From the NCBI GenBank assembly GCA_032622095.1, contig CP136061.1, positions 59,479,301 to 59,543,300 on the forward strand: a DNA stretch of 64,000 nt. The letters run 5' to 3'. The position numbers and the translations under genes were made by a program. This document shows positions 35,446 to 46,999 of the stretch, one piece after another (the stretch's first letter is position 1; every line of letters begins with the position of its first letter). The notes under the pieces were generated by a model. The model was not told the origin of the DNA and did not search any database. It saw only the letters and a list, made by a program, of their open reading frames with translations. Origin of the DNA: Siphonodentalium dalli (Eukaryota; Mollusca; Scaphopoda; Gadilida; Siphonodentaliidae).

Positions 35446-37156
35446 CTCATCATAATTTATGTTAAATCGGGACAGTGGCTAATACACTGTGAAACTAAAA
35501 GAAGCGTGAACCCGTCTGCAGTTTGTGTTGATGGTAGATCATCCCATATATATCTACTCAGGCCACGCCCCGTTCTTGAGTCGAGATTCGTGGGATTATT
35601 TAGTGCTTAGGTCAAAACAAAAACACAATATATATATATGTGCAGGGATTCGTGCAATGAACTTCAATGAACGGTGATAAGTAATCATGCATGCAGCTTT
35701 CTGGCTAAATGGTATACTCTCCTCGTGTCATGCATGTGGTAAACTTTGCCTGGTGATTTCGTTCTCGATTATTACAGAAAATCAAAGAGAGAAGTATATA
35801 TATGCCTATCTTCCACATATCTGTTCATACTTGTATAATTCGCTGATCTATAGAGCTTTTGGATCTATAGACGTTTTAATTGGTTAATTGATGGACGCAT
35901 ACAGCTAATTCCAGACGAAAGAGACCCAACTCATAATATTTCGCGGGCTAGTTACATTACACCAAACCGTGAAATAGAATGATTATTGCAAGCATCGTGG
36001 AAGACCAAACGTCGATAATGACGTCATGATTTTAAGGCCTGCACAAATTAGCTGTGGATGACAGCTACAGCACCTAGAAGTATAGCCGCATATCCGCCAT
36101 TTTACGGCGCTCCATACATTTTACTTGATGCGGGAGTCCGGTGTACACTCACTATTTATCGATATCAACCCCAAATAAACTGCTTTGCATTCCACACAGT
36201 AACCCACAGGGGCGTGGTTACGGGGATGGGGTGGATGAGGGGTTTGGAAAAAAACTTAGTCAAACGTTGTACCTATTAGTTATTTCATGTCTGAATCAAA
36301 TGTTGACAATAAAGACTGGAATAAATTTATTGGTTGTTCTGATATTTAAAATTCCAAACCAATATTTGATGTAAAGTATGTGGTTTTAAACCTTAAATTT
36401 TTTGTTGTTTCTGTATACAGTCGCAGATTATCGATATAGTTTGTTACTTGGGAAATTTTCGTTCCTACATACTCTTGACTGGAGGGGTTAACATATTAAA
36501 TAATCTAACAGTCAGAAAACCCACATGTTTTAGACTTTGGGCTACCTTTATTGTATGACAGGATGTGGATCATGTGATGCGTGAGATGACTTGGGAGCCC
36601 TGGAACTAACATGTCGCATGCATTAGATGCTACTCAACCGAGCTACAATCTTGACAATACTGTTGGAGTGCATGCATGCTTATACCTGACATGATACCAT
36701 ACGCTGCCAATTCGCACTGCCCTTATGCCCGCAGGCAATTATGTACATAGCCTGCTATGCGTCGTCGTAGTTCTACCCTTATGCGCGATCCCTGTATACA
36801 TGCCTGCTATAGCCCCCCCCCCTTGTCAGGAAGGGTTAGCACCCCCCCCCCCCCCCCAATCGAGGAGATCTGCAATGGTAAGCCCGGTAGCTATAGCTCC
36901 CCTGTCGGTGGATCGAAGCCCGGCCATGCGTCGGGGAAATACTGACGCCACCCCTGGATATAACAGACGCATACACTTATTGGGACAGCACATATAGGGA
37001 GAGTGTGTTTGTGGAGGAGAAGCGAAGCGCGCGTAACAAGCCCCCGTGATATAGAGTATATGTCCTGAATTGTATGTGGTCTGAGTCGTGGCAATGGCGC
37101 TGATTAGTTGTGCGGGTACGTTGTCCTTGCTTAGAGTTACTCATCTTGTTTTGTAG
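35446..37156. other. Upstream intron or flank of the kinase, no exon found
   Basis: Contains a hAT-type end (36.2 kb) and C-runs at 36816-36824 and 36842-36857. The expected preceding kinase exon (ending ..SG, phase 1) was searched for by eye and not found. The proline-rich frame at 36725-36997 runs through the C-runs. Confidence 0.45.
36208..36380 (+). mobile_element. hAT-type left-end fragment
   Basis: CAGGGGCGTGGTTACGGGGA followed by TGGGGTGGATGAGGGGTTTG and AT-rich sequence. No right end seen. Confidence 0.4.
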
Positions 37157-37422
37157 GATGCGAGAATCTAGACAGCGGCGTTGGACTATACGCATGTGAC
37201 ACGGAAGCTTACTCAACGTTCTTGGAGCTGTTTGATGGAGTTATTAAGGATTACCACAGTATACCTGCCAACAAACAAATCAAACACCCAGCATTCGACA
37301 TGGGTGGTCCCAAAGTGAACTTTGAAAATCTTGACCCAGATGCGAAATACATTGTATCCACACGAATCCGAGTTGGCAGATCACACAAAGCCACGGCCTT
37401 ACCACCATGCATCACAACAGAG
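37157..37422 (+). CDS. Arginine kinase-type phosphagen kinase, internal exon (N-domain to start of catalytic domain)
   Basis: Internal exon of an ATP:guanidino phosphotransferase, the cytosolic enzyme that reversibly moves phosphate between ATP and arginine to buffer ATP. The 88 complete codons (from 37159) include NLDSGVGLY, which matches the guanidino-specificity loop of arginine kinases (D62, S63, G64, V65, G66 and Y68 in horseshoe-crab numbering), and YIVSTRIRVGRS, the conserved strand whose arginines contact the nucleotide phosphates. The exon is preceded by a pyrimidine-rich TTGTTTTGTAG acceptor and followed by GTAAGA. It begins with the last two bases of a split codon (xGA, probably Gly) and ends in phase 0. 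The region after the loop (IPANKQIKHPAFDMGGPKV) is a little longer than in arthropod enzymes. The exon for residues 1-57 was not found upstream. Family assignment is firm. Arginine rather than another guanidine as substrate is inferred from the short specificity loop. Confidence 0.93.
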
Positions 37423-37620
37423 GTAAGACTACTAATACAGTACCAAGCTTATATGCATGATATCTTGAACACGGATTTCGTAAATTTCTCTGAAGCCATG
37501 CGCTAGTCCCATTGACTCTTATTTGCTTATGATTTAGGTTTGTTTGAATGTAGATCATGACACGATAGTATATGATGGCACGCTATGTCCGTATATTTCA
37601 TATTCCACTAGTGCAAATTT

Positions 37621-37673
37621 AGCACAGGATCTTTAATACTGCACCAGCGCAGTTTCATTCATGAAAGAGTTAA
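37621..37673. mobile_element. piggyBac-type MITE right-end remnant
   Basis: AGCACAGGATCTTTAATACT, then TGCACCAGCG and CATGAAAGAGTTAA. This is the right end of the 42.6-kb family, and the rest is gone. Confidence 0.65.
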
Positions 37674-38745
37674 GTGTCTGTAAATACAGTACGACCAGAC
37701 ACTCACCGAGAGGATGTATCAATGTTGTCAAATTGATTCATTTCCCCCCTTGATTTGGATGCATCTATTGAAGAGCATGATATCATGTGCAATGCAATGT
37801 GTAGATTACAATAAAGAGCTGTGTTGTGAATGGAATTGTTATTGTGGTCTTATGATCTTTTAAAAACTTGACATTATGGCTTAAAGAAAAGAATATACAT
37901 TTCAATTGACAATATCAATTAGGTATGGATGAAATTGATTGACTAGTTTAGAATGTTAGATAAAGCATTTTGAAGTAATTTTGATTCACAAAGTCTGCTG
38001 TCAATGACTTTTCTTTCTGTGTCTCAACTGTTATTGACTGTCTTGTTCATAATGTAGAACATGAATTAGTTTAATAGGAATCAAATTACCACTCATCAAC
38101 ATTATTGTCAAAGGGTTGAAATAGTAGATAATATAAAGTAATTGGGATTGGGAAATATATTGTGGTGGGTGCCAGAACAGGTGAATCAATCAGATATATA
38201 GTTACTGGGTACAAAGGGATATATGTGGATTCGGTGCATTAAAGTTCAAACTTAAAATTTATGCAAGGGCATGCATGCATACAGATCTGTTGAATGCATA
38301 CCAGAAGGACCACAACATCAAGGATGAATTAACAAATTAATGGATGAATGAATTAATGGATGAATGAATATTGCTTAGGTAGTATGATATTTAGATTAAA
38401 CATTGAGGGATGAAGCTATATTCAGCTTACATTGAGTAAATTGCCGCTAACACCATAAGTACCCTCCTTATGTTGTATGTTTTGCACCAGACTAAAAGCA
38501 TGTTGCTTTCATCTGTGTCGTCAGGATGACTGGACATGTAAATTAGTATGCACATTGCATCCATTGATCCTCTTTGTGATATTTCATTGACTGGAATAAT
38601 TTAAGTACAAGTGCACCTCATGGAATGAAGCTATGCATATTGAAGTACCCAATTTTATACTGATATGGCTTGTCTCAGCGTCATCCATCAGAATTAAATG
38701 TACATGTCATTAAATCGAGAACCCAACAGATGTTGAGATAATTAG

Positions 38746-39050
38746 TACAGCTAGAGTAATGCCCGAAGTATACAGGGCGCCAGAAGAGGGGGGGGCAGAG
38801 GGGCCAGTATATGACCCTTTAACCACTGAAGAATTATGGGAAAATTTTCACGATTTAGTCGGAAATCTGGCTTGTTGTCATTCATCGGAAAGCTCTCACC
38901 GAGAAATATGGCTTGTTGCCATTCATAGGAAAGCTCTCAACGAGACCTTTCCGAAGAATGGCAACAAGCCATATTTCCGACTAAATCCTGAAAAATTTCC
39001 CATAATTCTGCTGTGGTTTAGGGATCGATTATTTAGGACACTACTGTATA
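38746..39050. mobile_element. Tc1/mariner-type palindromic MITE, with internal duplication
   Basis: In the first kinase intron. The left end is degraded (TACAGCTAGAGTAATGCCC) and followed by a G-rich insertion. The arm segment AAATATGGCTTGTTGCCATT is partly repeated before the centre. The right end is GGACACTACTGTATA. Confidence 0.75.
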
Positions 39051-39096
39051 AACCCATATCGGCCTTTCATTATTGAATGGATTATCCCAATCAGAT

Positions 39097-39562
39097 ATAA
39101 CCAAGTCTGGATATAGTGTGTCTGACATTTGAAGAATGAGGTACCTTCTCAGATGGAGAATTTAGTGATGCTGTATACCATGCACTGTCGGCTAGCATTA
39201 CTAAATTCACCTTCTGGGGACCTCATTCTGCTTAGGCCTCTACTTCTGAGAAGTATATATATAGTCTCAAATTAACTTTGTTATTAGTTATTTTTCATTT
39301 CTGTTCAGTTTCTATATCCCCTAATTTGCAGAAGATATATTTTTAGAATGTATTATCGAGGTGACTAATGGGTGAACATCACCAACTTCAACTGGGGAAC
39401 TTCAATCTGATCATAGGTCTCCAACAACAGTTGAGGCCTAAGCAGAATGAGGTCCCCAGAGGGTGAGTTTGGTGATGATTGCCTGCTGTGTGAGATAGCT
39501 TTACTAAATTCACCCTCTGGGGACCTCATTCTGCAAATGTCAATCACACTATATCCAGCCAT
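39097..39562. mobile_element. Two-hairpin MITE, family K copy 3
   Basis: Ends AAGTCTGGATATAGTGTGTC and mirror-like CACACTATATCCAGCCATGG. The spacer (TTAGGCCTCTACTTCTG.., GGGTGAACATCACCAAC) is shared with copy 1. In the first kinase intron. Confidence 0.75.
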
Positions 39563-39656
39563 GGATATAATAACATGGTCTTATTAATTTGAAAGGTTGT
39601 TTTGATGATACAAGTGAAGAAAACATAGGATTCCTATTCAGTCATTTGGGGGGAAT

Positions 39657-39713
39657 GTTCAGATAATAAGTTCACAAACAGCATGAGGCTTGTCTGTTGA
39701 ACGTATCTGAACA
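39657..39713. repeat. Inverted-repeat core fragment (TTCAGATAATAAGTTC family)
   Basis: ATGTTCAGATAATAAGTTCA and its partial mirror TTGAACGTATCTGAACA form a hairpin matching the core of the 45.5-kb fold-back. Confidence 0.5.
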
Positions 39714-39924
39714 CTCCCAAGATGTACTACTCCTCAATGGGCATTTAGTCATCAAAGGTTTAACAGGTATTCGGAATTCATATGTCCAATAGCCCAGCAC
39801 CAGCGGTTTGACATTTTTAATGAAATGACTCTTGAGTCTTGATGACTTTATGGGCATACTAGCTGGGGTACCCGGCGTTGCTCAGGAAAAGAAGTTTAAG
39901 TTACCTCGATCTTTTAAGTTGATA

Positions 39925-40070
39925 ATAAAGTTAATAAACGCTCTTTATCACATAATTAAACCACAAAACCAGCTTCATAATTATTGGTAAGACACACGTG
40001 TAATATCAGCGCGTGCGATGACGTCACACCATTATTTAATAGACTTGCGATCGCTGACATACAAATAGCC
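39925..40070 (+). mobile_element. Fragment of the 27.5-kb fold-back family
   Basis: TTATTGGTAAGACACACGTG, then AATATCAGCGCGTGCGATGA and CGTCACACCATTATTTAATA plus ACTTGCGATCGCTG follow the inner arm of the 27.5-kb element. It again carries TGACGTCA (40019). In the first kinase intron. Confidence 0.65.
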
Positions 40071-40193
40071 CGACATACAAAGAAACAAAGAAACAAACAC
40101 AATTGAGTTTAATTAGTATAGATAATACTTCAGCAAAGCATAAGCATATGATATTAATATGAAATCTACAGCATGTATCAATTCATCCCCTGA

Positions 40194-40320
40194 TACAGTA
40201 ATTCCCTAAGTAACAGAGCTTTCCGATGAATGGCAACAAGCCATATTTCCGACTAAATCCTGAAAATTAACCCATAATTCTGCTGTGGTTAAGGGGTCGA
40301 TTACTTAGGACATTACTGTA
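40194..40320. mobile_element. Tc1/mariner-type MITE, left arm mostly deleted
   Basis: A terminal TACAGTAATTCCCTAAGTAA is joined directly to the right arm (GAGCTTTCCGATGAATGGC...), which ends GGACATTACTGTA. This deletion derivative no longer folds fully. Confidence 0.8.
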
Positions 40321-40650
40321 GCCTCACAAGTGTATGAGTCAGAGGTGAAAAACTTTAGAAGTAGACTAGCAGCCATTTTTTTTACAAAAAGCTATTGAAA
40401 TGATCACTCAAGCACACATTTAGAGGTCTCCTATTTAAATAATTGACGTCAATCTATTCCTTGCTGTAGATGGGTGGTTGCGTGTTTTCATCAGTGAAGG
40501 TCATAAATAGTTCGAGTTAGTACCCCAACATTTAAAATTGGCCTTCAATGATCAATTATATGTTATTTTTACCACGCAAAGAATCATTTGTAATCCTCTT
40601 AGAAATAATAAGCAATTTTTATTCTTCCACCCGATCTGATATTGGGGTCA

Positions 40651-40795
40651 CTGTGGCTAAATTGGTAATGTTCATGGTGCATTAGGGCGACACTCTGCAT
40701 CGACTTTACTCCATCTGTAAAACTGAAAGAGTCGATCCTGATATTGCCTGGCAACTGCAACAATGCTAAACCCCAAATAAACTAAACCAAATCCA
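40651..40795 (+). mobile_element. tRNA-derived SINE, short copy
   Basis: CACTGTGGCTAAATTGGTAA, CATGGTGCATTAGGGCG and a B-box-like GAGTCGATCCTGATATTG, ending CCCAAATAAACTAAACC. The head and tail match the 22.9-kb SINE, and the middle is missing. Confidence 0.6.
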
Positions 40796-41029
40796 CACTG
40801 TTATACAGTGTTTATTCTCTGTTTTGGAATAGACATATTAGGAGTAGCAGAAAAAAGCACCACTTCATGACAAAAAGACTTGCTACATCATGCGCCATAT
40901 ACATACAGGAAGAAGAAATCTCCCATATCTCCCTCTGAGCTTATCATGGTCACTGGTGAGAGGTTCCTCCGACCTTCCATCCAGGTGTTCAATGCCCAGC
41001 CAGTTGGTTCAGTGCATGATCAATCTAAA

Positions 41030-41147
41030 AGTTTCTGGGGATCTGCTTTAGACTTCCCAGCACAGGGGTGTGTTGTTAAAACGAGTAAAATAAAAACAAA
41101 AAAATTTACTCGTTTAAATGACACACCCCTGTGCTTCTCAGAAACCA
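41030..41147. repeat. Hairpin in first kinase intron
   Basis: AGCACAGGGGTGTGTTGTTA-AAACGAGTAAA pairs with TTTACTCGTTT-AAATGACACACCCCTGTGCT around an A-rich loop. The outer GTTTCTGGG/CTCAGAAAC extends the stem. Confidence 0.75.
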
Positions 41148-41354
41148 AATACAGTCCAGTTACTTCTCCATACCAATATTTAATAAATATATCCAATGTA
41201 TTTCTTTAGGTTAATTGGTATCCACACTATAGTTGCATGGTCCAAAGCTGTTCAGAGCTTTAGTTCTATATGTATATATATATATATGTTGATTATGCCT
41301 CTGACATGAAATTGATCTTATGTTATCTTATGTTTCTCTTGGTTATGATTCCAG

Positions 41355-41503
41355 CAAAGAGCCGAAATTGAGAAAAAAAGCAAGGAAGCTCTCGAGGCAC
41401 TGGGTGATGATTTGAAAGGAACATACCACTCTCTGGAAACCATGACCAAAGAAACACAACAACAGCTTGTAGATGATCACTTCTTGTTCAACGATCATGA
41501 CAG
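41355..41503 (+). CDS. Arginine kinase-type phosphagen kinase, internal exon
   Basis: Second recognised exon. It follows the 37157-37422 exon after a 3932-bp intron and continues its frame in phase 0. It encodes 49 codons plus two bases, beginning QRAEIEKKSKEAL and ending in the family signature DDHFLFNDHD. It includes the LKGTYHSLETMTKETQQQL stretch typical of phosphagen kinases. The acceptor is ATTCCAG and the donor GTAATA. The last two bases (AG) join the first base of the next exon to give the arginine of DRFL, equivalent to R193, which pairs with D62 when the substrate loop closes. Length and spacing match the family with no gap, so the exon is complete. Confidence 0.93.
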
Positions 41504-41560
41504 GTAATAATTTTAACAATCAATTCATATAATATAGTAATATTATACTATAAGTTATTT

Positions 41561-41676
41561 CCGGGAACATCAGGTGTTGAAGGTGGCATGGAGATTTCAT
41601 ACCTGGATGTTGATTTTGAAGGTCAAAGAGAGACATCCAGGTATTAACTCTCCATGTACCCAGTAATGTTGCCGGA
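41561..41676. repeat. Hairpin in second kinase intron
   Basis: CATGGAGATTTCATACCTGG-ATGT pairs with ACATCCAGGTATTAACTCTC-CATG. Outer CCGG and GCAACATT/ AACATC pieces extend the symmetry. Confidence 0.65.
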
Positions 41677-42623
41677 GATAAAAAAATTGTCCCCACAATA
41701 ATGCACCTAAATTTAAGACCTTAAGTTTGGTGTGCTATTCGTCAGGTTCCCAAACAACCATTGCCTGTCTTACCTACACAAATTAGTATTGCTTATCCAA
41801 TGCTTATATAATGGGGTAATGCAATGTCTGGACCTTCACATCAAGTCAATCTATCTCAAGAACTCCAGTAATTGCACATTCATATCAAAGACAGTAATAA
41901 CAGGGAAGAGTTATGTAATGCAATGTCTCAGCTAAAGGAATGTAGAGTTGGTCTATTTATCCAACTGTAATGATGCCAATCAGAGCTCATGTGCAGTAGA
42001 CATTTTAATTACTGAATGTTGGTATAACTTCAGCTGTAAACCTTTATACTGGGGTTATCCAATTTCTAAAAACTGACTATATGTGAAGCCCATCAATCTT
42101 GCAGACTCCTGAGATTCATGCAAGCACTGAATTGGGATGTTTTATGGTCTCGGGATCAGTCTGATTAACCCAGCCAGAAATTTAATGCAGCCAATGGCTG
42201 CATGTGCCTGAAAAATGGCATGGCCTCCGTGGATTATTTGCACAATGGGTCTTTAGCATGGGTTCCATGTCATGGTGAACTATATTTAACATGATTATTA
42301 CAGAGGAACTATATAAAATATCTTTATCTAAACCATGAGACTAATTAGCATCACTTAGTATTTGTTTAGTCAAAACCTGAATATTTCTATATGAAGAACT
42401 TTACTTCAATTTCTGTTATGAACATGGGCTAGTGTGGTCAATCAAAGAAGATCAAAACTCGACCCGATAATTTGGCAAGGTCAGTTCTTGGGTGGGTGAT
42501 GGGTATCTACAGATTGCCGATAGCATGATAACTTGAACAATTTAGCAAGGTCGGTTGCAGGGGAATATTTGGTATTCAGACTTCCTCAACAGTGTTGTGT
42601 ATGATAGGGTCGTGCAGTTACAA

Positions 42624-42886
42624 TTAACCCTTCCATGACTGGAGCTTCCTGATATTTTGCGAAAACCCTATGCCAATGCATTCTCTTATATATATGCAAG
42701 TCTCCCATAGGTGACTTGCATATATAAGAAAATACATTGGCCTAACACTATTTACCTTGACCTTGTAAGCCAGTGCATTATCTTATATATGTGAGACTCC
42801 CTATGGGAGACTCGCATAGATAAGAGAATGCATGGCACAGGATCTTCATTGCTGCACCAGTGCAGCTCCGGTCATGAAAGGGTTAA
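42624..42886. mobile_element. piggyBac-type MITE with two internal hairpins
   Basis: TTAA target sites at both ends (42624-42627 and 42883-42886). The inverted ends are TTAACCCTTCCATGACTGGA and its mirror CCGGTCATGAAAGGGTTAA. Between them are two hairpins of the form ATGCATTCTCTTATATAT / ATATAAGAGAATGCAT. TTAA plus CCCTTT ends fit piggyBac. Confidence 0.8.
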
Positions 42887-43621
42887 AGGTCCTTACAGAA
42901 GACAACACAATATATTCTTGTGGAAATTCCTCATACTATGTTGGGATTCCTCTTGGTTGTTTTGCATTTGCAAATTGCAACTAATGGCAGCAAGCCATCA
43001 CATATGATATATATGGTAGTTTTCCACAAGGGCCTGTGGGCTCATTTGCCCAACACACTAGTCAATTGCACTGAAATAGTCTTTTTAATGCCTTCTGAGA
43101 AAAATAAAATGCCAACTTAATTATACCATTCACTTGTAGGCAGAACGCATGCAGTGTCCATCCATATTCAATACATCTCTTTGGGTGTTTTGTATATTAA
43201 TTCAGAGCCTTGTTATATAATACATCATGAATTTGCACTGTTATTATAATTTCTCCTATAGATATTGGATTTGAATAGCCATTCTGTATAGCTCGAATGA
43301 ACTTGACAATGTGGATGGAATCCACATCTGGTGACATCGTCTATCTCCATCATTAAAAAACCCGAAAACACTGGAGTAAACGCTCTGATCATGTCGCTCA
43401 ATTAGAACAACTCATATTCTTGCAACTGATGCTTAAGCCATATGATGCTTGTCTTTATTGAGCGTTGATGCATAAGGTCGCATCACTCGCGGCGCCGTCT
43501 GAATAGGCCTCAATTAATGTATTCTCAATCCAAGCCCATTTTTAGCATAGCTACTGCAACTCGACCCCGCATCTCTGATGTGATTATTGTATATAAAACA
43601 ATGGAATGAGAGCAGAATAGA

Positions 43622-44159
43622 TCAGATTATAACAATCTTGAGTAATTTTAGTATCTCTTCATCTGCCATGTGCTCGGAATATTTCATAACAATAAATTCA
43701 GTTTTATTAGGGGAATGAACTTTGAAGATAGTCCAATGAGGATTCATTTCACTTTGATTTGATTCCCTTGCATGAAACATAAATCCACACTCATTGGGCC
43801 AGATAGACATACAGTAATGCCCTAATTAATCGACTCCATAACCACAGCAGAATTATGGGTAATTTTTCAGGATTTAGTCGGAAATATGGCTTGTTGCCAT
43901 TCATCGGAAAGCTCTCGGGGAGAGCTTTCCGATGAATGGCAACAAGCCATATTTCCGACGCTTTCCGATGAATGGCAACAAGCCATATTTCCGACTAAAT
44001 CCTGAAAATTACCCATAATTCTGCTGTGGTTATGGAGTCGATTAATTAGAGCATTACTTTACTGAACCAAATTCGCCAGTCTGGGACAGCTTTATGACAG
44101 CCAGATTCATTATATCCCATACCAAATGGACCACCAGGCCCCCCTCTCAGTAGTAACGA
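43622..44159 (-). pseudogene. Minus-strand open frame split by a MITE, function unknown
   Basis: Reading downwards from 44159, the frame gives LRGGPGGPFGMGYNESGCHK and AVPDWRIWF, then meets the mariner-type MITE (43810-44061). Removing the MITE and one TA, it continues without a break as MSIWPNECGFMFHARESNQ.. through HWTIFKVHSPNKTEFIVMKY and SEHMADEEILKLLK to a stop at 43622, about 95 residues in all. The composition is protein-like and preservation of frame across the insertion is notable, but I recognise no family and see no splice sites. It lies antisense inside the second kinase intron. It could be an exon of an overlapping gene disrupted by the MITE, an old retrocopy, or chance. Confidence 0.3.
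43810..44061. mobile_element. Tc1/mariner-type palindromic MITE inside a minus-strand open frame
   Basis: TA at 43810-43811 and 44060-44061. The ends are CAGTAATGCCC and GAGCATTACTT. The right arm carries a repeat of TTTCCGATGAATGGCAACAA. Excising the element with one TA leaves the flanking minus-strand frame open (see the 43622-44159 entry). Confidence 0.85.
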
Positions 44160-44594
44160 TTAGTTATATCTTACGGTGCATGCATGCAGTATAATTGCTT
44201 ATGATAATAGAAGCAATCTCACAGACATATTACTCGTTATAATAGCAAATCATGTTCCAATATGAGCACTCGACTCAACCTCTTTGAGGTTAATCAATTT
44301 GGGAAACTAAAAATGCCAATCAGGTGTCTGGTATAATGTTGACATTTCAATTACTATAAGTTGGATCATGTAAGAACTGCAATAATTGTAAAGCCTTATG
44401 TAGCGTAGTGTCTGCTCTTAGTCTTATGTGAAAACACTTACATGATTATTTCCAGCACCTATTTGTATGTGATTGCAGACACATTAAATCTAATTATGAT
44501 AATCTCTGGAAAGAAAATCAAAATGGCATTGATATATTAACATAAAATTTAGATTATACATCATTATGACTGTTAGATATCACTCTTTCCTATA

Positions 44595-44782
44595 TACAGT
44601 AAAGTCAGTAATGCCCTAAATAATCGACTCCTTACCCACAGCATAATTATGGGTAACTTTTCAGGATTTAGTCGGAAATGCTTTCCAATGAATGGCAACA
44701 AGCCATATTTCTGACTAAATCATGAAAAGTTACCCATAATTTTGCTGTGGTTCAGGAGTCAATTATTTAGGGCATTACTGTA
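44595..44782. mobile_element. Tc1/mariner-type palindromic MITE copy
   Basis: Begins TACAGTAAAGTCAGTAATGCCC (small terminal duplication) and ends GGGCATTACTGTATA. The arms are shortened around GTCGGAAATGCTTTCC. Confidence 0.82.
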
Positions 44783-44861
44783 TATATAACATTTTGTTTT
44801 GGTATATGTGATAAAATTGAAGAAAAAATCCCACCACTAGATCTGGCGTAAACAAGTCTGG

Positions 44862-45006
44862 ATATAGTATATCTGACATTTGCAGAATGTGGTCCTAAGA
44901 GGGTGAATTTAGTGACGCTATCACGCACAGTGGGCAAGCATCATGAAATTCACCGTCTGGGGGACCTCATTCTGCCAATATAAGACACACTATAACCAGG
45001 CATGGG
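44862..45006. mobile_element. Family K MITE, single-hairpin copy
   Basis: AAGTCTGGATATAGTATATC at the left, CACACTATAACCAGGCATGG at the right, around one hairpin centred on CACGCACAGTGGGC. In the second kinase intron. Confidence 0.7.
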
Positions 45007-45529
45007 TGTGAAGTCTGCTGAAGAACAGTAAGGCAACTGTACTTCGAGATAAACCAACTTAATAAACTTGGACTAGTGATTTGCCAAATAATATATAATA
45101 AATTAGGTTACAGATGAAGGGATTAGAACAATCAACCAAATTAAGAGGCTGATCACAATCATCACATGATCACCTTTAAACTATATTTTACTCTTAAAAT
45201 TGATTGATTGAAATTCATACAAGTTGCATAATCATGTTAATTACTTCATTTTACATAAACCCATCAATGGATACCAGCTGATGTAACAGTGATAGTATCT
45301 TAGTTCCCATTTATTCATTTGTGGGGACCTTCAGATATGTTTAGCAAACAAACGTTTACTGATTGTTGAACATATCTGAACATACGTACAGTTGATTGAA
45401 GGGGATACAAAGGACATTTCTGTGCTTGCCATCTGTTTATTTTACATGAACATCCATGCTGTCTTAGAATTTCATCCCAATGTATATTTTTAGCACTGAA
45501 TTGGAGAATCCATTTAGATATGAGTGGGA

Positions 45530-46173
45530 TAATTCTTTCTATACTAAATGGATTCTCCTATTCAGTTGTAAAAGTATACTGCATTGGAACTGTCTATTAT
45601 TTATTTGGAGAGGATTTCCGGTAATAAAAGCAGACAGCAGACAGAAAAACAGATAATACAAAAGCAGAATGATTCATATTCATTGGTGGGAAATGTTCAG
45701 ATAATAAGTTCTACAAATGGCGATATGTTGTTTGTTGAATGTATTATCTGAACATTTCCTAAGGGAACTACTCATCAATGAGTATTTAGTATTGAAAAGT
45801 TTAATCTCGTTCATTGCCTGCTTTCATTGTACAGATGAGAATTTTATCAACATATTTTTTCTGGAATCAGGAAACATCACACTATCACAACAATGGTTTG
45901 ACACATTGGGACATTAACTCTTTCTATATTAAATACTCATTGATGAGTAGTTCCCATAGGAAATGTTCTGATAATAAGTTCAACAAACGTTTGTTTAACT
46001 TATTTTCTGAACTTATCAACCAATTAATAGAAATCCATCAGCAATTGTAATTATCTTTTCATCTATCTGTTGTCTGCTTTTATTACCTGAACATCCCTCC
46101 AAATGAATAATAAATCATTCCAATGCATATACTTTTATAACAGAATGGGAGAGTCCATTCAGCATAGACAGGG
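45530..46173. mobile_element. Large fold-back element, relative of the 51.4-kb family
   Basis: Arms of about 200 bp are inverted: TCTATACTAAATGGATTCTC...AATAAAAGCAGACAGCAG on the left against CTGTTGTCTGCTTTTATTAC...AGAGTCCATTCAGCATAGA on the right. An inner inverted pair surrounds ATGTTCAGATAATAAGTTC. Fragments of the same core occur at 39.66-39.71 and 45.33-45.38 kb. Confidence 0.65.
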
Positions 46174-46483
46174 TTAACAAGTTACCTGAGCTCTGACAAC
46201 TATATTCTTTATTTTATGATTGATTTTATTGACATTCTGAAGTTAATGTTGTTTCCAGCTATAAGTGACATATGATATTCTCGGCCATTATATTATACTA
46301 GGCAATAATTATTCACCACATGAAAAGAGAGACAGTGCTCCCAATACATATGTTTATCATCAAATTGGTAAATGAAACATAAGGTAATGATGTATCATAA
46401 TAATATTTTCACTGATATGAAACATTCTTATGGGTGTAATAATTTATTGTACCGCTGTGAGGCTGTCCTTGCGGGAAATACAG

Positions 46484-46999
46484 AATGCGATTGCTTTTAC
46501 TTACACTTATATATGTGAGTCTCCCATAGGGAGCCTCACATATATGAGAATACATTGGACTTATAACATTTACCTAGTAAGCTGAATGCAATCTATTATA
46601 TATGTGAGACTTACATATATAAGAGAATGCACTGGCACAGGATCTTTAAACCTGCACCAGCATACAGTAATGCCCTAAATAATCGACTCCTTAACCACAG
46701 CAGAATTATGGGTAATTTTTCAGGATTTAGTCGGAGATATGGCTTGTTGCCATTCATCGGTAAGCTCTCAGTGAGAGCTTTCCAATGAATGGCAACAAGC
46801 CATATTTACGACTAAATCCTGAAAAATTACCCATAATTCTGCTGTGGTTAAGGAGTCGATTATTTAGGGCATTACTGTACCTTGACCTTGTAAGCCAATG
46901 CATTCTTTTATATATGCGAGACTTGCATATATAAGAGAATGCACTGGCACAGGATCTTTAAAGCTGCACCAGCATAGCTCCCGTCATGAAAGGGTTAAT
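46484..46999. mobile_element. piggyBac-type MITE, left end lost, host of a nested MITE
   Basis: Several TTATATATGTGAG/CTCACATATA hairpins, the family block GGCACAGGATCTTTAAA-TGCACCAG in two copies, and the right end CCCGTCATGAAAGGGTTAA. A mariner-type MITE (46663-46879) interrupts it. No left TTAACCC end was found. Confidence 0.7.
46663..46879. mobile_element. Tc1/mariner-type palindromic MITE nested in a piggyBac-type MITE
   Basis: A full-length copy (217 bp), TACAGTAATGCCC...GGGCATTACTGTA, with the centre at TCTCAGTGAGAG. Both flanks are parts of the 'TGCATTCTCTTATATATG' family, so this copy inserted second. Confidence 0.87.

Larger units (their letters stand above)
37423..41354 (+). other. 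Intron of the phosphagen kinase gene (3.9 kb)
   Basis: Phase-0 GT..AG intron. It contains a piggyBac-type MITE end (37.6 kb), two mariner-type palindromic MITEs, a two-hairpin MITE (39.1 kb), a fragment of the 27.5-kb fold-back family, a SINE (40.65 kb) and a perfect-loop hairpin (41.03 kb). Nothing else that looks like a gene was seen. Confidence 0.85.

Noticed and set aside
36725-36997. Proline-rich 90-codon frame with a signal-peptide-like start
   Set aside because: The prolines come from two C-runs. There is no conserved motif, and the frame lies in probable intron or flank of the kinase.
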